Under the pieces are notes generated by a model. That model was not told the DNA's origin. It saw only the letters and a program-made list of their open reading frames with translations, and made no database searches. A stretch of DNA of 64,000 nt from Turritopsis dohrnii. Taxonomy: Eukaryota > Cnidaria > Hydrozoa > Anthoathecata > Oceaniidae. The DNA lies in NCBI GenBank assembly GCA_027922465.2, contig BQMF02000377.1, forward strand, positions 310,001-374,000. Direction: 5' to 3'. The position numbers and the translations under genes are program-made. Of this stretch, positions 12,501 through 24,500 are shown piece by piece. Numbering within the stretch: position 1 is the stretch's first letter; each line of letters begins with the position of its first letter.

Positions 12501-15500
12501 ACTTTTAGATGAGGATGATGGCAATGATGATGAAGATGATTGTATAATCATTGGAAATCAAAAACAAAAGAAAATGTTGAACGTTACTAACAATAAGGTG
12601 TTTTTTTTCTATTGCCCATTTCTATATTTCCCACATCATTTTCCTAATTCTGTTGCATTACATTACTATCAACTAACCCATTTCATAAATATGAAGAAAA
12701 ATAGTGACATTATTCCTCTCTTTAAATTCTGCTCATTTGATGTTGGAGAAAGACACATTGTGTTTAAGAGAATTATGCCCATCCAATTTTATTATGAATG
12801 TTAAGTTACACAAATTTGCAAAGACCGAAAGATTGCATAGAAGTTGACCAGTTGCTTCTTTTATAAACATACTTCTATGTTTATATATCGTCTATAACTG
12901 TTTTTCTCCAGCATAACAGAAAATGTTGATTACAAATTGCTAAAGAATTTGCTAGTTTAAAGGTAGAGGTTAACAAAAAACATTATATTTACAGAAAGCC
13001 AAAAAGAGTACAAGTGAAGAACTACCATTTGTTTATAAAGGTTGGAATCATGTTTTACTATAAAAGCTGTGTGGCTTCTCATTACATCTACCTTTTGTGA
13101 CTAGAAAAACAGTCTTATCCTTTAGCGCCAGTTGACTTTGAAGAATTCTTATCTGTAATCAAGAATAGGTAAGATATTGTTACACAAGTGTGCAATCATG
13201 TCATCCAGTTTCAGTAGAAAAGAAATTCAGTGAAGTTATTCTTGTAATTTTTAATGTGATTGTTTATTTTAGGAAAGAGAAAGAGGTTCTCACCATAATT
13301 CAACGGATACGCAAATGTCATCATGTTAAATTAGACCGGAAGAACCAGAAAAAAATAGAGGTAAGGCAAAAAATTTTTATAAAGCAAGTGGTACCGAATA
13401 TCTTTGATCATTGTTTTGATATCAATAGTTATTGGTTATTGGTTATTGGTTAGATTATGAAAGTATATAACAGTTGGTATTAGCTGTCAATGAAGATGCT
13501 TATAAGATGCTTAATGTGAAAGTCATTGTGTTTTTCTAGTCTTTATTTGACATCCTACTCGACTATATGGACTATCTTTGTGGCCAGAATTCACCTCCTC
13601 TCATGTTTATAAATGAATTATCTGGGTAAGTTTCACTTCTCCAAAGTTGTTCTTTTTCCTTGTCGTTCTGTCTGGGCCCTTACTGATTCTCATGCACTCG
13701 TAGAAGACACACAATGTTCTTTCTTGTAGAGAAATTTACGAGATTGTTGGTGACGTAACTTTGTATGCAACTAAAGCCGTCCAAACTAAATTAAAGAAAC
13801 TTTTTCAGACCACCATGCTTCGTTTCAGAATAAAAGGTAAGTTTTTGTAACTACTAAAATGGTTAAAATTTTTCCTGATTTTAGACATTGAAATACATCC
13901 ACATCTTTAAAGGAGAATTAACGTCAAAATTATGTAATGTTTTTTTTTTAATGAATCGTTTTTAAATTGTGTTAGACGACTTTTTACAAAGTTTCATTCA
14001 TTTTACACAATTCTTTCGTTAGTTATTTAAGTTAGAAGTTTAATCAAAACTCAAAAATATGACGTCACAGTTGCACTTAGATATCCAGCTGTAGTTTTTA
14101 CAAATCACGTAGCGAAGACAATTTGTGATGAGAGAATATATTTTCGTTTTCCTGATCTTGTCAAAGAACAACAGAGAGCTGAAAGATGGCTTTACAAGAT
14201 CGGCACTGGGTTCACTGTTAAAGCTTTTTCTATTTGTGACCATCCACGGGAAAAAACTAACAATGGAATTATAGATTATAGATTATAGATTATAGATAAG
14301 AAAACAATAGAAATTATAGATAAATCTAATCTATAATCTATAATCTATAATTATCTATAATTATAGATTATCGATTATAGATTATCGATTATAGATTATC
14401 GATTATAGATTATCGATTATAGATTATCGATTATAGATTATCGATTATAGATTAATCTATAATCTACAATCTAATTTATAGGTTATAGATTCTATCTAAA
14501 CTATAACCTATGTCATCAATAGGCAAAATTCAAAAGCCCTTAGTTCTGCTTCGCGGTAAAGAGAGTCATGTCATGGGAACATAATATACGCCATATTATA
14601 ATATGTACGTATAAGTATACAGTTATCGGCGCCCTATATGTGGTGTAATTTAAATGCTACTTCGGCCAGGCCTCTTGGAGAAACGTCTTGTTTACTATAA
14701 GAGTGGTCATTTGTGTTAGCAATAGAATGCTCTTTAATCCAATGTTTGGCGGTCATTTGTGACATGTTACGTAACAAAAGTTCAAAACGTTGTACGATTA
14801 TGTCGCAAGCATACCATACTTTTAAGTATTAAGGAAGAGTAAGAAGAAGCTATTCTTCAAGGCGTAAAGGTTAATCAAAAAGTGATTAAAACTTCTCGTT
14901 ATTGTCCGTTTGATTATTAAACTTATCTTTCTCTACCTTATCGACTTTCTTGATGTTTATGAACAAACATGTTTTAAAAAATCTTTTTCTGGTAGCATCA
15001 GTTGAATAATAAAAATAGACTTGGCCACCTGGTTCACATTCACTGACAAGACAGTTTGTTGAAAACCAAATTAAAATGAATGCTTCAAGTAGAAACCATC
15101 CGATTGTATTCAAGAGTATTTTGTTACTCACTTGAGAATAAAGTCTTCGAAGCGGATGTTCGAAGTGTTGCACAATGCATACAAACACCAGTTACGTACA
15201 TGTGCATAATCTTTTTCTTCCATTCCAAACAAGAAACATAACATGATAAATAATTAATGACTTTTTTACACAACAATATTTTGTGAATTTGTTCGAGTGA
15301 ATTTGTGAAGCAAATAATCATGAATAGGTTATAGAAAAAAAAATGGAAAAATAGTGACCTCATCTGAAAGAATCACTGAAAATAGCAAATCATGTGAAAG
15401 ACCTAAATGGTTTCATCAAGAAAAACGTTTCTGACAGAACTTTTACTTCTATTAAGCAGGCCTTGTCAGGAGAGGCGTGCGATCGCACTCGCACGCCCCC

Positions 15501-18500
15501 ACACACGCCTGAATTCTTCGAGGCGTGCGGTTGTTCGCACGCCTGTTTTAACGTTTTTTATATGTGGCGTGCGATCCACCGCACGCCTGAAATTTTGTAT
15601 GTCTGCATAATCTTTTACAGACAAGTGGGGGACGTTTAAACTTGTGAACCCCAAACACAAGGACTGGCGTCAATACAATAAATGTTGACTCTCGCAGTCT
15701 TAACTTTTCTTGTCTGATAATGTTTAAACCTGAAGTCCTCTGGTGGCTAGAGAATAAATCTTTCAATAAGAGGACTAGTGGGGTCGTCAAAGTATAATAA
15801 ATAATCTTTGATCTTTTGAGAAAAGAAATGAAAATTCATTCATTATCAAACATTGATCGACTGCACAACGTAAAAAAGTTTTGAAAAAAATGATCATTCA
15901 TTTTCATTCATTTTAAGACGTCACGATAGTATTCCCAAAAGCTGTCAGCTGTCTTAGAAAATATTTAAGCACGAGAAAAAAAATATTTTACGTGCTTCAT
16001 TCAAAAAAATATCTATAAGCAAAGACAGGTATTTCTGTTTCAATATTGCGAAACATGCTGCAACGTGATGTGATATAAATTGATAAACACGTTTTCGAAT
16101 GTCATTCGACTTTTTTAATAACACATGAAAGAAATTATGTATCTCTTTTCGTCGTGGTCGATAACGTCATCAAAAACTTCTTTTCAAGAAGATTAATAAA
16201 TAGAAAAACTTTTTTCATGAACAAGATTAATAAAAGCCTTTTTGATATACAACTGGTACTTTAAAGTAAACAAATATTTAAATAAATTCCGCTGCGTCTA
16301 GACAGTGCCAGCTGTTTTTTTTACGTTACAATAACGAATATATAATAATCTTTTTAAGCTTCGCACTCCATCACACGCCTAAAAATTAGATGGCGTGCGA
16401 TCATCGCACGCCATATTTTTGAAGTTTTAAATTCAGGCGTGCGGTTTTCTTCCTGACAAGGCCTGATTAAGGTTGACAATATTTCGCGAAAGAAAAATTA
16501 AACTGCGTCCCTGGTCATGTTTTTTACTCCCGAAAAATGGCGGAATGAAAACATAAACAAACTAAACGAACGGAATTTTTATACGATAACGGTAAAATTT
16601 TCACAAGTCATTAAAGTTGTTATCGCTTGTTTCCTATAATTAGTGCATGGGCTACTCGGTTATAGATATCTCGTAAAGATTTTACATTAGGTTATAGATC
16701 ATTACGTCGTAAAACAGTTTATGCATAACACGGATGACATTGCATTGACATTGCATAGATTATAGGTTATAGATTATAGGTTATAGATTATAGGTTATAG
16801 ATTATAGGTTATAGATTATCGATTATAGATTATAGATTATAGATAATCTATAATCTATAATAATCTATAATCTATATTATAGATAAAATTTTACCTATAC
16901 ATAGATTATAGATAAAATCTAATCTATAATATAGGTAAATATAGATTAATCTATAAAATCATTGTTAGTTTTTTCCCATGGACGGTCACATTTGGAAATG
17001 ATAAAGTAGTTTGCAGCGATCATTTTCGTGAAGACTGTTTCGAAGCTGATAATAAATGGCGAACATGCTAGGTTATATGCCGAAGAAAAGAACATTGAAA
17101 GCTGGTGCGGTACCAACAATTTTCCAACATAAAGTATTCAACATGATAAATATGAATGGAGAAAACCGTGAGTTCTAAAAAACTTTCAAGAGGTCCAACA
17201 AAGTGATCAAAAAGAAGTAAAGTGTTTTTAAAATTAGATTTCCGTAAATGCTCTCTTTGTGCATTTTTCTAACTTAAGGCATGGTTTACTCTAGTATTTT
17301 TCAATTTTCCTAAAGAATCTTTTAAAAAATAACAAAAAAAGACAAGGTAATGTGTTCAGAGACTTTCTAAAAGTATTATCCGCATTATTGGAATTGCGAT
17401 TACATCTATCTAGTAAAAACCACGCCTTGCATAATACGTAATAAGTTATAATGTTCATTGAAAAGTAAAAATTCTTCAAATCTACTATCAGCACATTTTT
17501 CTTATGAGAAAAGAAACTTACTTTGCCGTCATTCTTTTTTACTTTGGAAAAATTATTCTTTTATCTGCGATATCTAATAAATGACGTTTCAAGCACGGAT
17601 TTATTCAATAACAAAACGTTAAAATCTGAAGAATCATGATTTTCTTTTGTCATGAATGGTTCTGGCTTTGTGTATGAAAAAATTCTAGTGCAACTGTGAC
17701 GTCACAGTGAATTTTTTAAATTCTTAATTATAAGCGAAATATGGTATTTTATAAAATTTTATTATTAACCCTTTATTTAAATACACATAAGGAACAATTT
17801 AAGCCAAAGTTGTATTTTTGACGTTAATTCTCCTTTAAAATATTTTTCATGTGGAAAGACATGAAAAACCTGAAAAGTTACGACAAAGTGTAAACAACAA
17901 AGATGGAATGACACATACCTTTTAGGATTTTACAATTTTACAATTTTTTAATGCCTTTCTATACAATTTCTGCATTTTTTTAAGAAAGAAAAATGTTTTT
18001 AATTTGAAATGTCAGACCATCGAAAGGGTTAGGCCATGATATTCAGGATGTTTCTTCTTAAAAGTTAACTACTTTTGAATCTTTACACAAACATTTAAGT
18101 TTGATCAGCCTTCCATCCTGATGTGGAACCACTGCTAACTTCTTCATATACTTCCGAAAAACTTCTCTTTTTGCTGCAACCTGTACAGCCTATTTTTTCA
18201 AGTGTTGTTTCTGCATTTCCCATTCAAGTGAAATGTGTTTCGGTATTTTTTACTTCTTCTTATAGGCACCACTAGCATGTTCCCAACATTAAAGGAGGTA
18301 ACAAGTTTCCATAACTTCAATAATAGACTATTTTAGTTGGAATTATTTCAGAAAAAACATTGGAAGGATTCCCATATTTTTTCCAATCTTAATACTTTCA
18401 TGACGTAATAATAAAAAGCACTTTGTTCATCATAAATGTATTTACAAGCAAAGATCATAGTCCTTAAACTAATTATTTATATAAGTTTTTGAAAGCATCG

Positions 18501-21500
18501 ATCCAATTTAAGATAAGCCTTCTGTATGCAGTTCAGTAGTAAATGTGTATAATGAAATTGGATTACCGTAACGTAATTTTGTTTGTTGTAACAATTTTTT
18601 TGCATAATACTTGATCTCGTTTCTGATATATTGTTGTTTCTTTTGTAGTTGATCTTCTTCAAAGTAATTGCACTGGCATTTCCAACATCTGATTTGAATC
18701 ATGTTGTCACTACCCCTTGTTTAGTTTTGATGGCCATGGTTTTCAGTAAGGTGAGGTGCTATACATGATGATATCCATAAAATCACTGTTGTTTATCCCC
18801 GTTTGGTATGATAGAAAAATCTCTGTATAGCCCAGTGGACAAAATTGTCAAAAAATCACTACGATAACATTACTATGACAACATCACTATGATAACAAGC
18901 ATTTTCATTGAAATGATGTGTATATCTAAAGAAATTCACTCCCTCACAGTGTTTTTTTTTTAACAAATGTGACTGCTGGGAACAGTCTTATTCATTCGAA
19001 AAATGAAATGTCCATGGAGATTACCCTACTAAAGAAACATGACATGATCTTTGAACCTAACACCTTTGGTTTGTAATTAAAGCATTTGAATGTTGAGTAA
19101 TAATTTTGATAACATCAGTGTCACATCCAGATCAAGTATGATAACGTTCAAATGTTATGGGCGCCCAAAAAATTTCCCGAAAAAATAACCAAAATATAAA
19201 AAGTAGGAATGATAAATTCAAGAACAAAATTTACCAAAACTAATTCGCTAATAAAGGAAAAAACGCATTGTTTTGATTGACTGACAAATTCCAAAAATCT
19301 TATTTGTTAGTAATAGTTTCTCATTTCTTCTGTTGTTTTGAAGAACATCGTACTTATATGACAGTTAAGTTATTAATTTAGTTTAAACATAAGGCATTTG
19401 ACACAGTTTAAATTCACCCATCTGTTAAATGGTAACTTAGAGCTTCTCTGCATACTTTACATTATACACATAAGTTCTACGCATGAACATTTTATATAGA
19501 AACCTCCATCGGTGTGGAGAAAAAATAAAGCTCTCAATTGTAGTCCTTATAATAGTAATATAATACTAAACATCTTCAAAGTACTTTATTAAAAAGCAGT
19601 TTTAAAGGAATGGTCCAGTGAAAATTTTGTTATTTCAAAAATGTCATAAAATGATATAGTACATTTAGATAGGCAGGTAAAAATTAATTTTATCGATTTT
19701 GGACCCTTATTTCCCTTAGAATTTTCCATCTAAGTTCTTATTATTTGTGGACCTTACTGACATCTTTAATTTGTGACGTCATTGGCGACACATTAGCATT
19801 TAGATATATCAAACATGATGTATATTTTTGAAAATCTCTGCATTTAATGACGAGGCAAAATGTTTTATCATCTCAAAATGAAGACGAACTATCAGATGAA
19901 AACAGAGAACTTTGCATGCAACGGTAATATACTCGAGTTCTTCGAAGTTTTTAATGGCTTATATCCGTACTTTTTTGAGGAATCTGCTATTAAGTTTTGA
20001 AAAAGATACATTATTATTTAAATTTTTCTTTGAGATATTTAGTGTTCTTACAATTTGTTTTCCATTTAATTCGTTTTACTTTCACTTTACTTTACTTATT
20101 ATTATTACTTTACCATATTTCTTGTGAGACGTAAGAAAAATCTCGTTGAGCATGAACTTCACCTCTTTCCTATTATTCACTTGTTTTATACTCATTATTC
20201 ATGTAAAGACGTCAGGTGTTCAACATTTTTTAATATTTAGGTTTCGCGAATTATACCATGTAAAGCATTCTCAATAATTCTTATATTAATGATTCAACTA
20301 CCGGGTGCACCAGAAAAAACTCCGGACGTTTGAAGAGATATTACGTGAAGTAGAAAACATATTTTTCAAAAAAAAATTTTTTAAACGTGTAGAGGAAAGA
20401 TTGAAAAAAATTTTCCTTTTTAAATTATTACTTTTGGTTAAGTCGATGAAAAGTTATTAAAAGAAAACTAAAACAGCAATTTTCAAAAAAGTGCAAAAAA
20501 ACGCTAAAAATGGCTAACAAAAGTCCATCAATGAATCTGTAATAATATAGTGCAAGTGCATGAGAACTTTTTTTACTATAAATGATGATAGTAAAGAAGA
20601 ATATTCATTCCCGAGGGCTTTCGCTAAAAACATGATTTCAAAACGTTTCAAATGTTTTCTCCTTGTGAGAACATTTTTTACAGAAATATTGATTTATTTT
20701 TTTCAAGATGCCTTGTTTAACATTAGATCAACGCGTTTGGATATGTATCGAATTTTCAAAATGTAACAATGCATGTGAGGTTATTAGACGTTGGGTGAAC
20801 CGTTGGCCAAACGATCGTCCTCCAACCGATAAAACAGTTAAACAAACATTTCTTAAGTTTGAAGCAGAAGCTACCTGTCACAACCTAAACAAGGGTCGAA
20901 GTGGCAGGGCACGTACAGTGAGAACTGCTAGAAACATCAATAATGTTAGAACATCACTCCAACAAGACGGTATTCGGACATTGAGAAGAAATGGATTAAA
21001 CTTATCCCCTTCCTCATTCGTACGTATTACGAGAGAGTTAAAATTTCATCCATACGTTTTAGTGAAGAAGCAGCGATTGAAAGATGGTGACTCAGCTCGA
21101 CGACTAGCTTTTTGCAACTGGTTCCAAAATAGTTTGAACAACCAAAATTTTTTACAGTACTTGATCATATCTGACGAGGCTATTTTTAGTCTGAATTCAG
21201 ATGTTAATTCAAAAAATGTTATTTATTACTCTCCTTATGGACAAGGTCATCCACCAGACCACTATATTGAATTTGAGCAAGGTGCTGATCAAATAATGGT
21301 GTGGATGGGCCTGACTGGTACAGGACAGGTGCTAGGTCCTCACTTTGTTCGTAACAGACTTGATACACGTGAATATTTACGAATTGTTAGGTACCATGTA
21401 GTGCAGGGTGATTTTAGGAGGTTAACTATCAACAGAGCAACAACTTGGTGGGTCCAGGATGGGGCTCCTGCTCACACCAGCAATGCAACAATAAGGTACC

Positions 21501-24500
21501 TTCAAGGACAGTTCCCAGGTAAAGTAGTGAGTAAACAAGGTGATGTTCCATGGCCTCCAAGATCTCCAGACTTGATAGTTTGTGACTTTTTCTTGTGGGG
21601 CTATTTAAAACATCAAATTTGGACACAGCCCCAAAACCATCTGCCTCAAAATATCAGAGATCTGAAAATAGCCCTACAAAATGCATTGAATAATTTGGAT
21701 CCAGCTATGATAAGAAATGCATTTAATGGTATGGTAAATCGTGTAAACAAGTGTATTTTAATAAATGGAAATACAGATGAATAAAAATTATGTTGTTCTT
21801 TATTGTTGTTTTTCACTTACTTCTCCAAGTCGCTATTTTGTTAGCCATTTTTAGCGTTTTTTTTGCACTTTTTTTGAAAATTGCTTTTTTAGTTTTCTTT
21901 TAAAACTTTTCATCGACTTAACCAAAAGTAATAATTTAAAAAGGAAAGTTTTTTTCAATCATTCTTCTACACGTTTAAAAAAATTTTTTTTGAAAAATAT
22001 GTTTTCTACTTCACGTAATATCTCTTCATACGTCCGGAGTTTTTTCTGGTGCACCCGGTACATTAATTTGGGAAAACGTTTTTAAAAAAATATTTTTTTC
22101 ACTGTTTATGTCATGATTTTTTTATGCTTACCTTGAAATCTCGTTCAAAACAATCTTCCGTAAAGTGTAAATGACACACAGTAAATTTGTAAAATGAAAC
22201 ATCACCCTTTGCACCTTTACATCAGGGCTTGTTGTACATTTGGAGTCCACGGCAGCACAGTATAAACCTTTATAAGTAGATACAAGTAAAATATTCTTTT
22301 CTTTTAACTACTTCTCACTATTTTCTTAAAGTTCCAATCGAAAATAGGAAAGAAATAATTTTTTCACGTATGATTTCAATGGTTATTTAATACAGCTGTC
22401 TCGCCAATGACATCATGTAATACTCTCGAAATTGAAGTCGGCATTAAAATCTTATCTATATCTGTTAATTACTCATGAAACAAAGCATCTAGCTAATTTT
22501 TGTATGTAGAATTCAAATATTTGTATTAAAATTTCACTGGACCATTCCTTTAAAGTGATTTTCAGCTCTTGAAAGTACTAAAATGTCAGAGCTGTATTTA
22601 TTTGGGATGTCACAGCCACCCTCAAACCCCAACTTAAATAGGTGTCCCAATAAATGTTCTGGATGCGACACTAGCATTTATCTCTAATGAAAAGCATCCT
22701 CCGATGACATTAGTGACCAATCACTCACCTTCAATTGTTTGTGTTGAGAGTAATGACTTTCCTCAAATGAAGAGGATAGTGTTAGACAACCATTTGTGTG
22801 CAATTGTCAATTGTTCAAAGTTCTTAGACTATGACTTGGTAGAAGTCTTCAGTCCTCTGGTTTCCCCCGCTCTTTAGCTGATTCAGAACTTCTAGACTTT
22901 CATTGGTCAAACTGGTCAGACCTGCATGCTATCAGTGCATAGGTTAAAATAGATTAATTTGTTGCTTTCAAAGTCCATTAGGTGGAAAATAACAAAATGA
23001 ATAACATTATGAAAAATTTCTTGTTAGTTTGATTTCTTAGTGCTTTTTCATGCTTTTGATAGAACCCATTTTTTTAGAATGGATAATGTTTTTATTCGGG
23101 CTACTTTTGAAATTGTGAGTGTCTGTAATTTTACGAACTGAAAATTATTGATTTGTAATGCGAATTACTTGGTTATACGTGTGTGTGTAACAATTCTATT
23201 TTCATTGCTATGGGCCAATTTCTGACAATTTTCATGAAACAACCATATCAAAACGAGGGGGAATTACGGTTTGGTAAAATTTCGATATGCATGAAAGGTC
23301 TTTTGAATTGCAATAATAATGTCACACAAGGTCCTAGCAAACTTTCTAGCCATCACAATAATTTGTGATGCTCCAAGGGATTTTGATAACAACCCGAAAA
23401 ATATTATAAACGTTATATTTTTTTTGATATGCTTTAAGTAACGTTTAAATGTTTGATGTCAAGATGCCCTGGAGTGTCAAATTTATATCTGTGTTTATAA
23501 TTTCCTTTACATGTGCTTCATTGTAAAAGCTATGAATTTATTAATTTTAGGCTCATTTTGCAAACATAAAAGATGTCATCTTTGGAATATTCCTGCTTGA
23601 TGTAGTATACAACGTGAGTTTTCTCTTCTTTGACATTTATTCTCACTGATTTAATATCATTTTTGTTTTTTGTTGTTCCCTGCAATTCTGCTGTCATTAT
23701 TGGTCTTGTTACTGACATTAAAATAAGTTTACTATTTGGGGCTAGTAACTGATACAATGTTATTTGTGGAATTGTTATCAAAGAGTTCATAATAGTAGCT
23801 ATTTTCAGCAATTAAGCGATAATAAATGAAGTCTGATCCATTCCAAGAAAAGGAAATGCAAGAGATTAGGAGTATTGGAATAAGTGGATTGTGGGGCAGA
23901 ATCAGCCTTTCGATCAACTGTGAAACTGTGAAAAAGAACATTGAATTTTTTTTCTTCAGCACCAAACTTCCATTGTTTATAATGTAATATTCAAAAAACT
24001 GATTTTCAGTTTCCCTTCATTTTGGTCTATGCTTATATCTCATGTTTAATAAGTTCTTGTTTCTTTGATGTTTTAGTATGTAAAGCTGGCAAAAAGATAT
24101 GTTCCGGAAGTCATATGTTTTTTGACGAAACTGGTTTATCAAGCTACTCCACCAAATACACAAATCAAAAGTATGTTGCAAAATGTACTCAAGTTTCTTG
24201 CATTTCTACTGTCTTGTTCACCTTAGTTCTTGATAAACTTTGCTTGAGAATGTTGTACAATCTAATTCATTATTAAGTTCAACTCTGGGTATCTGGATAA
24301 CTTCAAGTGGGACCTAGCCAGAGAGTCCTCTCAAGTTCCTGTACCTCCTTTGAGATTAGGTTAACAAGAATGATCATTTAGTGGGACCAATTTTTGGAAG
24401 TCCCTGGAAGGTCCCAGTAAACAAGAATTTTATACTGTTCTACAATGATTTAAGCAAAAAAGTAAAACTTGAAGTTTCTCAAAAACAACAGTGTTTTATT

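Larger units (their letters stand above)
14236..16989. mobile_element. Fold-back element with GTGACC ends and TATAGATTA arrays
   Basis: The left end GTGACCATCCACGGGAAAAA and right end TTTTTCCCATGGACGGTCAC are inverted repeats of about 31 bp, flanked by ATTT on both sides (14232-14235 and 16990-16993). Just inside each end are long arrays of ATAGATTATAG/ATCGATTATAG units (about 14270-14500 and 16755-16960) that are mutually complementary. The 4-bp AWWT target site and GTGAC start match the 9016-10900 element, suggesting the same superfamily (Sola1-like by memory). Confidence 0.65.
14110..17136 (+). pseudogene. THAP-domain fragment of transposase, interrupted
   Basis: The first half (about 14110-14235) reads KTICDERIYFRFPDL, ERWLYKIG and FTVKAFS. 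The second half (about 16990-17135) reads VVCSDHFREDCFEADNKW and, after a frame change, RTLKAGAVPTIFQHK. This is the order of a THAP domain (Phe-Pro motif, Trp, C-x2-H, AVPTIF box). The 14236-16989 element is inserted in the middle. There is no downstream catalytic domain, so it is a relic. Confidence 0.75.
13911..17834 (+). mobile_element. Kolobok-type (TTAA, THAP) element with nested insertions
   Basis: The terminal inverted repeat AGGAGAATTAACGTCAAAA is flanked on both sides by TTAA (13907-13910 and 17835-17838). The only coding remains are parts of a THAP zinc-finger domain, split by a younger insertion. TTAA target sites plus a THAP domain are the known combination for Kolobok transposons; the class call is inference. 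It lies in NOP14 intron 19. Confidence 0.7.
19606..22549. mobile_element. TTAA-flanked (Kolobok-like) non-autonomous element hosting a mariner
   Basis: Inverted ends AGGAATGGTCCAGTGAAAAT and ...TTTCACTGGACCATTCCT are flanked by TTAA (19602-19605 and 22550-22553). Outside the nested 20301-22058 transposon it has only a short possible N-terminal frame near 19850 (QNVLSSQNEDELSDENREL). The AGG-start and TTAA site match the element at 13911-17834, though the sequences differ. Confidence 0.7.

Noticed and set aside
14236..16989. CRISPR-like array from the regular TATAGATTA repeats
   Set aside because: Units are short, continuous and AT-only with no spacers, and the genome is eukaryotic; they are arms of a fold-back transposon.
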